Assembly (NCBI GenBank): GCA_907163375.1 | Contig: CAJQUW010007815.1 | Location: forward strand, 310,001 to 374,000 | Length of the DNA: 64,000 bases | DNA from: Prostheceraeus crozeri | Lineage: Eukaryota; Platyhelminthes; Polycladida; Euryleptidae | Direction of reading: 5' to 3' | In this document: piece after piece, positions 30,812 through 39,100 of the stretch | Layout of the letters: the number at the start of each line of letters is the position of its first letter | How positions within the stretch are numbered: the first letter of the stretch is position 1 | The notes under the pieces: generated by a model | Database searches by the model: none | The model's input: the letters and a program-made list of their open reading frames with translations, nothing else | What the model was told of the DNA's origin: nothing | Made by a program: the position numbers and the translations under genes

Positions 30812-32065
30812 TCACTGATGATCGCGTAGATGAAAGTTGTCTGCACGACGCATCCAAGAGTTCATACTTGAAGGATAACCGACCCATTTAACAAGACACC
30901 ATTCTTCACCTTGTCGTTTTTTACTTCGAATGATTTTCTCTACTAAATATGTTTCACTTTGAGTGACCAACTCAATCTCATCACGATGAAAGCTACCATC
31001 AATTTCTTCATTATCGTAATCTTTCAACTTGCAAGTTGTTGGGGCGTCTTTTTTATTGATACTTGAAACTGTGAAAATTTCTTCTGTCTAATTCGGGAGA
31101 TAACCTTTGGCAAAAACACTCTAAAACTTTTGATTTGCGAACTTTATCACCTATTTCCATATCACTTTTTGCATTATTACGCTTGCGTCGGAATGTTTTA
31201 CGCACTCTGTCTACGTTGACAGCATTCACATCCGCTGGTCTGAGTCCAATGGAACGATGAATAGAGTGATTGTAGGCATGTAGCGTATCTTGTAGAACCT
31301 TTGTCCAATTTTGTGTTAAGTTGGCAGTGAAATGTCGCCACAAGCGATATTCTAATGTGGGATTAAAACGTTCACCCAGTGCTGCCTCATAAGCACTCTT
31401 TACACTAAACAGCTCAATATCATATCTCTCAAAAGTCTTCCCTCATGCTAATTTTCGAACTCTTTTCTTTGATCACTCTGAATTCTCTTTGGAATACGAC
31501 CCTCTCGGAAAATTGACTGGAATGCCTTTGCTACTCGTTTACCTTCTTTAGTTTTTAAAGGTTGAGCCCACGCATAGCGCGAGAAAATATCAATTTCGGT
31601 CAAGATAAAATTGTGTCCCGAGTAATGTTTTGAAATAGCGGCAACGTCACACAAATCTGCTTGCCACTGTTCATCAATGTCATGAGCAATACAATGACGG
31701 GCCCGGTACTTCTTTTTCGCTTGTTTGTGGAGTGCATATGTCGCTTGACCCTTTAACCATTGTTTAACTTGTCAGTGTGGAAGACCGCTCACTTTTGACA
31801 ATTTTTTATAGATGCAAATCCTGCAGGATGTTTTACATCATAATATATTGACTCTAAAAGTTCATCCGATGACGACTGACTCTTTTTCCTTCTTCTCATG
31901 TTTTTGCTTTCTTACCTTTTTGCATTTGCAGCAAACACAGGATTTATGGGATTTACGTTTACATTGCTTAGGAGTCTCATTGTGAGAGCTGGCGCAGCAA
32001 GTACAAGTTACAGTTACATTTACTTCCGGCGGCTCATTACATGGTAAGCAACTCATCTTCTTCAT
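30812..32065 (-). pseudogene. Polinton integrase (rve) with Cys-rich N-terminus and chromodomain
   Basis: N-terminal frame 32065-31862 has many Cys ('CTCCASSHNETPKQC', 'CVCCKCKK'). A shifted frame carries the family's N-terminal region ('YYDVKHPAGFASIKKL'). Catalytic core: 'DEQWQADLCDVA' (first Asp), 'EIDIFSRYAWAQPLK', and 'QSDQRKEFEN', where the second Asp is kept but the usual Gly is Arg. The third acidic residue falls in a broken stretch near 31350-31440. Frame 31343-31053 has 'AYNHSIHRSIGLRPADV'. Chromodomain at 31027-30812: 'YLVEKIIRSKKR', 'WCLVKWVGYPSSMNSW'. At least four breaks. Integrates the element, the chromodomain probably guiding site choice. Confidence 0.85.
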
Positions 32066-32172
32066 ATTAGTAGTCTGAGAACATGTATCTTTGATTTGAG
32101 CATTTTACTGATAATTTAATTCATTCTTGTAAATTTGATTTGCGAGAGGTTGTCTTACTTCTTGCATGGCAG

Positions 32173-32835
32173 TCAATTGCAAATATTCATCCTGAGGAAT
32201 AACAACCATGCGAGAATAGGAACTCCTAGTTTGTCGATAGTCATAGGCTTTTTCAAAATATCACTTCGAAATCTAAATTCTTCCGGACACTCCTGTGTAA
32301 AATCAATAAGTAAGTAACCGTGTTGTTTTTCAGTTGCTACTTGAAAAATTTCAATTAAGGCACCTCTTGGCGCAACTTGTCGCGCTAAAATTTCAAATTG
32401 ACTTCTATCTCGTGGATTCTTAAAAATAGCGTTATAGTGTGTATTCAGGTTTCGTGTGCGAGCTTCTTTCCCATCAGGAAACAAATTTTGCTTGATATAG
32501 ATTATAAAGCAATTTTTGTGATGTGCTGCGTGAGTAAACATATCTGTAACATCTTTAGAATTCTTGCTTTCTCTTAATAGATCATCCAATACAACGGCAT
32601 CATTGGACTGAAGTTTATCCACTGGAATAATTTCTTCATTTCGAATAAAGTTACGACGTTGCAATTCCTGAAAGAGTGACGGTTGATAAATGCCATAACA
32701 CCAAATAACTCGATTGATAGGTTCCCTAAACAACTCTTTTCTTTTATCTAGCAAATTCAGAGTGAAAACAGTTTTATCTGCATGGGATGGACCTGATACA
32801 GTCAGAACTTTATCACATTGGAGTCTGAATTCCAT
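32173..32835 (-). CDS. FtsK/HerA-type DNA-packaging ATPase
   Basis: 220 codons from ATG 32835 (an upstream ATG at 32904 is in frame but adds nothing conserved). Polinton packaging ATPase. The Walker A position reads 'GPSHADKT' instead of 'GPSGSGKT', keeping the terminal Lys-Thr; Walker B is 'DAVVLDDLL'. Also 'WCYGIYQPSLFQEL', 'NCFIIYIKQNLF', 'NAIFKNPRDRSQF' and 'GYLLIDFTQ', in family order. No frameshift, but loss of the flexible Gly residues in Walker A suggests weakened nucleotide binding. Upstream of the integrase, as in many Polintons. Confidence 0.85.
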   Translation of the reverse strand: MEFRLQCDKVLTVSGPSHADKTVFTLNLLDKRKELFREPINRVIWCYGIYQPSLFQELQRRNFIRNEEIIPVDKLQSNDAVVLDDLLRESKNSKDVTDMFTHAAHHKNCFIIYIKQNLFPDGKEARTRNLNTHYNAIFKNPRDRSQFEILARQVAPRGALIEIFQVATEKQHGYLLIDFTQECPEEFRFRSDILKKPMTIDKLGVPILAWLLFLRMNICN

Positions 32836-32866
32836 TTTAATACTTTGGGATTCAATATTTGCATAA

Positions 32867-33232
32867 TTAACGCTTAGGATTAAAGATCCTACCCAATAGG
32901 TCACATACTACAGGAGCTAACAGCGGAAGTAACACTGAATGGAAACCGCCCTTTTGTGTTAGAGTTTTCCTCTTTCTTTGAAGGGTAACTTTAGGATTGG
33001 AGATGAATCGCAATTTTGTAGCATGTCGCTTAAGTAACTTTCGTTGTTGTGGTGATAATTTCTTTGTCCTCAAACTTCTCACATGAGAAACAATTTCTCG
33101 AATAAATGTATCATTAGCATGTCGTATAGCATTATATCGCTGATTTCCTTTCATTCGTTGAAGAGCTCGAATGGCCTCAGAAAATTTTGAAGACTTTCAA
33201 CTTTTGCGTTTCGCCATTTTTCTCTTAACCAT
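32867..33232 (-). pseudogene. Small basic protein with QKGGF motif
   Basis: ATG 33232 gives a basic start, an in-frame TGA about 12 codons in, then an intact 95-codon frame from 33154. Arg/Lys-rich with 'KRKTLTQKGGF' followed by a hydrophobic C-terminus ('LLPLLAPVVCDLL'). Small proteins with this basic block, 'Q.GGF' and hydrophobic tail recur in Polintons next to the ATPase. The Gly-Gly could be a cut site for the maturation protease. Start at 33154 would avoid the stop. Confidence 0.55.
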
Positions 33233-33593
33233 TGTTACAACTTGATTTTTCCACATTTGCATAGGTGCTAACTTTAATGACAGAAGTGACACTCAAAATG
33301 AGCTATATCACAGTGACTGCATTGACAAAGTTAAATACAGTATCGTATGAAACAGCGCTGGCAAAAAGTATGCTTACATCTCTTAAAGATGGGTTTTTCA
33401 CTTCCATCCTTTTGCTTACATACATCTCAAATATTTTCACTCTTGCTAACAACTTCTAAAGCAAGTCTTTTTGAAAACATGAACTTGGTAGCCTTTTCTA
33501 AATAATAGACACATGTGCAGAAGGAATATACTTCGAGAGTAAGCAGACACAACTCGAAAACCAATTGTGCTACGATCAAGTACCATTGCATCT
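33233..33593. other. Gap in the Polinton gene row
   Basis: No convincing gene. A minus-strand frame starting near 33589 ('MVLDRSTIGFRVVSAYSRS') runs about 30 codons before stops and may be the start of a decayed small gene. The plus-strand ORF 33265-33459 looks like shadow. Confidence 0.4.
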
Positions 33594-34010
33594 TTAAGTT
33601 TCTTTTATAAAAAGTTGAATGTGAATATGTGAATTCGCTTCATTCACTAAACTGCTACCATGATGGTTAAATGCATCAAGACGTTCAGCAATTTTTCTCA
33701 TATGTATTTCAAAACATTCTTCGGGATTATCTACAACTTCCATCGAATAAGAAGCAAAGTGGAAGAAACGATCTTCTACCTCTTCTTTCCCAAAATGGCT
33801 GAAATGAATTTTTACAACTAATCTCGCCATTACAATTTTATTAGAAAACGTATCCATTAACATCAAAAATAGAGTGCTAGTATCACCAATAACTGATTTG
33901 ATGTTGATCTCATCTTTATGAAAAGTTATCACATAATCTTGAATAGTTCCCTTTAAGCTTTGTCTATGAAAACTTAATGTTCCACAATCATTTGAGAAAG
34001 ACATTATCAT
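33594..34010 (-). CDS. Unknown intact Polinton protein, 138 residues
   Basis: Intact from ATG 34010 (an in-frame ATG follows at the third codon). Mixed alpha/beta composition, with 'KDEINIKSVIGDTSTLFLML' and a His-rich end ('HHGSSLVNEANSHIHIQLF'). No known fold recognised. Placed between the exonuclease-like gene and the GG-motif gene on the same strand, 7 bp from its upstream neighbour, so tightly packed. Confidence 0.55.
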   Translation of the reverse strand: MIMSFSNDCGTLSFHRQSLKGTIQDYVITFHKDEINIKSVIGDTSTLFLMLMDTFSNKIVMARLVVKIHFSHFGKEEVEDRFFHFASYSMEVVDNPEECFEIHMRKIAERLDAFNHHGSSLVNEANSHIHIQLFIKET

Positions 34011-34017
34011 CCTTCAT

Positions 34018-34620
34018 CTATCCCACCCGTTGCATGAAAATAACAAATCTCTTCATAAAGCATCTATTAAACGACTTTAACAAGCATGCATTACAAATTT
34101 TGGGTTTGAAACAGATAAAATAGATACAGTTGGTAGCTATCATATAAAGAGCAATGATGACCAAACATTGCTTTAGCAGTGTTGAGATATGGAGGAAAAT
34201 GCATTGATTATGAATGTAGCGACTACAACGAACATTTAGAATAGGAACACTCAATTCCCTAAAACCCATTTAGTGACTTCATGATAGTGTTGATTAACTC
34301 TACTATCCCAAGTTGGAAGTAGAATATCATTGATGATTAGATCTGGAAATAGTTTCTTCTCCTTAGTAGGATCACTACAAAAGATACGTACAACATTGAA
34401 AGCTGCTAACCATCTTTTAAAGTCAATAAGAAAAGAACATTCATTAGAAAAGCCATAGTCTTGCAGGTATTGCTGATTAAGTCCATGGATGTTTTCTCGC
34501 CCAGCTATCAGCGTTGGGATCACACTTGGCATGCTGATGGTAGACACTAACAATTTGATACGACCAATTGTCCATGGCAATAGCACTGAGCTCCTGTACA
34601 GGTTCACCCTCACAATCCAT
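34018..34620 (-). pseudogene. DEDD-exonuclease-like protein, frameshifted
   Basis: From ATG 34620 the first residues 'MDCEGEPVQELSAIAMD' match exonuclease motif I of the DEDD superfamily (Asp-x-Glu near a strand, then Ile/Ala). A shift near 34500 leads to frame 34613-34251 with 'HGLNQQYLQDYGF' and 'FCSDPTKEKKLFPDLI', plausible motif II surroundings ('N/S-D-P...'). A last frame (34269-34018) holds decayed sequence. About 190 residues. Likely role: 3'-5' nucleic-acid processing. Motif III is not clear, so the family is a reasoned guess. Confidence 0.45.
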
Positions 34621-34681
34621 TAAAATGATGATAGATTACTAAAAATGAAATTACAAATTTTTACTCATCTGATGAAGAGTC

Positions 34682-35626
34682 CTATAACATATTACAAAAT
34701 GATGAAGTACATCGATGCTGTTCACGACAAAATACACAAATAACATGATGGCAGCGAAGAAGTAAAATGTATCTAATAAGTCCACGTCTACGACACTCAA
34801 AGCACATGAGCGAATTGTCACAAGGTAGAGATAGGTAAGGACTACTGATTCTCCTTCTTTGGCTTACGTTTAGCGGCAGCATTCTTCTCTGGCTTGCGCT
34901 TTGCACCGCTCTCGTTGAGGATTTGATAAGTAATGTCATGAACGTCTGGTTGCTTTGGTATATATAGGATGGATTGAGCATGCATCGATATACAGGCTAA
35001 TTTGTTATTCTGGTGATAGCCATAATATATTCCACTGACAGCAAAACCAATATTCCACGTGCCTTCTGCGAGGTCTTCACATCTGATGGGTGTCACTTGA
35101 TCTCCATCCTTTTTAGTATGGAGCCATAGTATGGGCACCAATGCGATAGTGGTAAAGAAAGCTTTTTACCATCCAACATCTTTCTATATGGAGTATCACT
35201 GTCGTCTCTCGCCTTCTATTCCTTGCTAAAGGGAGTAGGGATGTCCATATTTAATGTTGCAAACTCTTCAATAATATCGAGTTGGCGACGAATGTATGGA
35301 TTCACAGGAATGACTACGTAGTCCCCATATTGATTGTCCAATATCTTCACTTCAGTGGAAGGAATCATTCCTGTTTGCAATACTATACTATGATCGTAAC
35401 AACGTATGGCTTGTCTAAATTTAAGCTGTAGTGGGGTAGGATTATGTACCTTTGTTGTCTCTTCTACTGGCCTCAACATAAGACAATCTGATTGTAGAGA
35501 TCCTTGTAACGTCTGAACACTATCTTGACCTGTAAATGTAGCACCTGAAGTAGTGCCTGAAAATAAAAGAGATGCTATTAATTTAACACTCAAGGAAGGA
35601 GAGGAAGGAAGGATCTGACTTACCAT
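34682..35626 (-). pseudogene. RING-like protein, rightmost Polinton gene, 5' end displaced by BEL
   Basis: ATG 35624-35626 ends exon 1 and is followed by a 67-nt intron (35557-35623, GTAAGT...TTTCAG). Exon 2 is then read through 35556-35216, a stop at 35216-35218, frame 35141-34842 and frame 34981-34682. The end carries 'CFEC', 'RCHHVICVFC' and a trailing Cys pair, a C3HC4-like RING arrangement with C-x4-C at the last pair, so a ubiquitin-ligase type role is possible. The N-terminal half ('NQYGDYVVIPVNPYIRRQLD') is unrecognised. The start of exon 2 differs from its PolB counterpart by one missing base, which explains why the unspliced frame looks continuous. The BEL target site is 18 bp upstream of the ATG. 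Confidence 0.5.
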
Positions 35627-35648
35627 TTCAGATGGATAATATAATAGT

Positions 35649-35993
35649 TGTAACCTCCTTTCCTTGTTACACTCGTGTGGTGTACGTGTAGGTAAAACAA
35701 CCGCAGTGCAGCGAAATCAAGAGAGTTGTATTTTCAAACAGGTCAAAATTTCTTATATATTTAGCGTCTCACCGTCTGTTCAAACAAAGCCACACTGAGT
35801 CATGACATTCGATAGAACATAAATCGTAAACGATTTCCGCATGCTGGACACATACACATGGAATATACACACTACTAACAATTTTAAGAGTATATACATC
35901 ACTGCACTCAATTTTCTCCGGATAATCAAAAGGCTCAAATAAGTGTCAACAATTATAAAAGGATAAATTCACATCGCCAATCACGGCGATACA
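35649..35993 (-). repeat. BEL 3' LTR (345 bp)
   Basis: On the element's strand it starts TGTATCGCCGTGATTGGCG and ends GGAGGTTACA. It lacks 32 bp found in the other LTR at 42505-42536. The short purine-rich GCGGGTAG directly upstream (35994-36001) is the likely polypurine tract. Confidence 0.93.
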
Positions 35994-36140
35994 CTACCCG
36001 CGAGAAAACCTTGTTTTCTGACTCATGTCAAGTCAATTTTCGAAGATAAGTCCAAAATTGAAGCGCGATGGGAAAAGGAACAATATACATGGATTCAAAC
36101 GAGTTAGCAATGAGCAATAGGCCTGTGTTAGTCAAGTAAG

Positions 36141-39100
36141 CTAAGAAATACTAGACACACGCAACAAATTCTCTTCAAGCAAACATATTTTACGAATATC
36201 GCGTCTCAACAAACCATCGCCAGACTTAAGAAGCACTTCGCGCACTAGACCATCTTTGCCAGCTCGCACCTCCTGTATCAATCCTTTCTTCCACGAACCT
36301 CTCGGGGAGCAACTATCACAAATCAATACTAAATCCCCAATTTCAAAATTCCTTTTTTCTTTACACCACTTCTGCCTCTCTTGCAATGATGTCAAGTATT
36401 CCTTCTTCCATCGTCGCCAGAACTCATCGGCAAGAGCCATCACTGATTTCCATCGTACACTTGTTCGGGGATCAGAATCATCTGCGTGAAAGGATTTCGA
36501 CGGATTTCTATTCACCAGCAAAATATGATTTGGAGTCAAACAATCTGTATCACTCGGATCATCGGCAAGCTTGTTTAAAGGACGATCATTGATAATTTTC
36601 TCGATTTCGCACATTAGCGTATGTAAGGAGTCGTCAGACACGATTCGATCACGAATTTGAGATGTCAAGATGCGCTTAACAGACCTCACCATTCTCTCCC
36701 ATACACCTCCTTGATGAGGAGCCACAGGAGGATTGAAATTCCATCGAACCATCTTCTCGCTCATTCTTCTTTGAATTCGATTATGCTGTAGTCTCTTTAG
36801 ACCTTCAATGACCTCAACAGCGGCACCTCGAAAGTTCGTGCCATTATCGCTTCTCAATTCCCTTGGAGGGCCTCTTCTGGCTATGAAACGAAGTAGAGCA
36901 TTTATAAAGCTGTCCGTAGACAGGTCTTGTGCAATCTCCAGGTGTATCGAACGAGTTTTGAGACATGTGAACAATACTCCATACCTCTTATATGACGTAC
37001 CTCTTGACCGTGTTCTTCCATCTTTCCGTACAAATAACGGTCCGAACAGATCTACACCAGTGCATTCGAAAGGGTAGGAAGTTTCATGCACTTCAACTCT
37101 GGATTCTGGTAATGAGCTCATCAATTGACTACCAGGGCGCTGATTGTGCCTTCTACAAGTCTGGCATTTATACAATACACGACGGACAGACGAAACACCA
37201 TGAATAATCCAATAACTTAGTCTCAGCAAACTAAGTGTGTGATTTACACCGACGTGACCGTTCGATTCATGTGTATACTGAATAAGCAATTCCGTCACAA
37301 CATCTTTAGGGGGTAATATCATTTGATGGTTTGTTGAGTCCGGTAAGCTTGACTGCTGAAGACGTCCACCAACGCATAACACATCGTTCTGTATAACAGG
37401 CTTCAGCTTTCTCAAAGAGCTAGAAATTCGATTATCATCATACTCGGTGCTTTGAACATTTTTCACAACCATCAGGATACTGTCATGCAGTTCATCAACA
37501 CTTATTTCTTTACTCCGAGGTAAAGGCTCAGCACGAAATCCCTTAGAAGCTCTTAACAACCAAGCCACGACACGAATCAGTCGAATCCAGGACGAAAACC
37601 GATGAAACAATTCGCTCCAAAACTCATTAGTATCCACTTCAGTCGTAAAAACTCTTTGAATCCTCCTCACACCGTCATCGTCATCCGATAAAGGTTCGTA
37701 ATCGATTACTGACATCGGCAATTCAATAGAATCCCATAAGAACTCCGGACCACGAGTCCATAGACGCCAACTTGCACTTTCTGTCGTATCAATGCCACGA
37801 CTGGCGACATCAGCTGGGTTGTGTTCACTGCGTATGTGTCTCCATTGATCGATGGCCGAATTCTCATTTATCTTCGCTACTCTGTTGGCTACAAAGACAG
37901 TCAATCGTTTAGTCTCATTACGAATATACTTTATAACCAACATCGAGTCCGTCCAAAACGTCGTACTACTTATCGCTAGACGATCTCTTAGCGAACTGGA
38001 TATCATCTTGTCAGCCGAAATCATAAGTGTAGCTGCGGTAAGCTCAAGCTTGGGGATCGAAACACCGGTCTTCAACGGCTTAACTCTCGATTTTCCATAC
38101 AAAAATGAAACATGACAGTCTGTTTCAGATATGAACCTCAAATAAGAAACAATCCCATAACCTGACTCGCTAGCATCTGAGAAATGATGCAGTTCAACCT
38201 TAGTGAAACGAAAGTCCGGTTTTAGACATCTTGGAATTCGAACTTGAGCCTCCCGTAATTGGGATAACCACTTTTTCCAGGCGTTAAACATATCCTCCGG
38301 CAATAATTCATCCCAATCGAATTTTCTATCACAGAGGGCTTGGTTGATTAATCTGCCCCTAAGCATAAGAGGCGAAGCAAAGCCCAAGGGGTCAAACACC
38401 GAAGAGATTGATGACAGAACGCTTCTTCGAGAGCGTGGCAGGAGATCAGGTTTCTCGGACACGTGAGCCGAGAATTCGTCGCTTTGGACTGACCACACTA
38501 CTCCTAGCGTCTTCTGAGTAATGTGTTCGAATTGATAGCTTTGAAAAGCAGGTGAGCGATCATCATCCTGAAAGCCCGCTGTAACCTCGGAACAGTTCGA
38601 CAACCATTTCGTCAGCTTGAACCCGCTCATACTTAACAATGCACCAATCTCTTTAGAAATAGAGATAGCCTCGTCAACACTTGCATACGATTTGAGCAAA
38701 TCATCAACATAAAAATCTCTATAGATAGCGTCGATTATTTCAGGCCGAAATAAAGACTTTTTATCAGCAGCCGCCTTCCGCAGGGCGAATCCGCAAACGC
38801 TTGGGGAACTAGTAGCTCCAAAAACATGAACGTTCATTTCATAAGTTTCAGGCCTTGCATCGAAATCATCCGAAGGCCACCATAAGAAAGACAATCGCTT
38901 GCGGTCCTCTTCCGGAACGTAAACCTGATGAAACATACTCTTTATATCAGCCGTAACAGCTACCCTGTCAAGACGAAATCGAGTCAACACACCGATCAAT
39001 GAACTCGTGTTCTCTGGTCCTTTATAAAGTAAGTCATTGAGGGATCGACCTCGATACGAAGCGGCACAATCAAAGACTACCCGCGGTTCGACCTTCCTTT

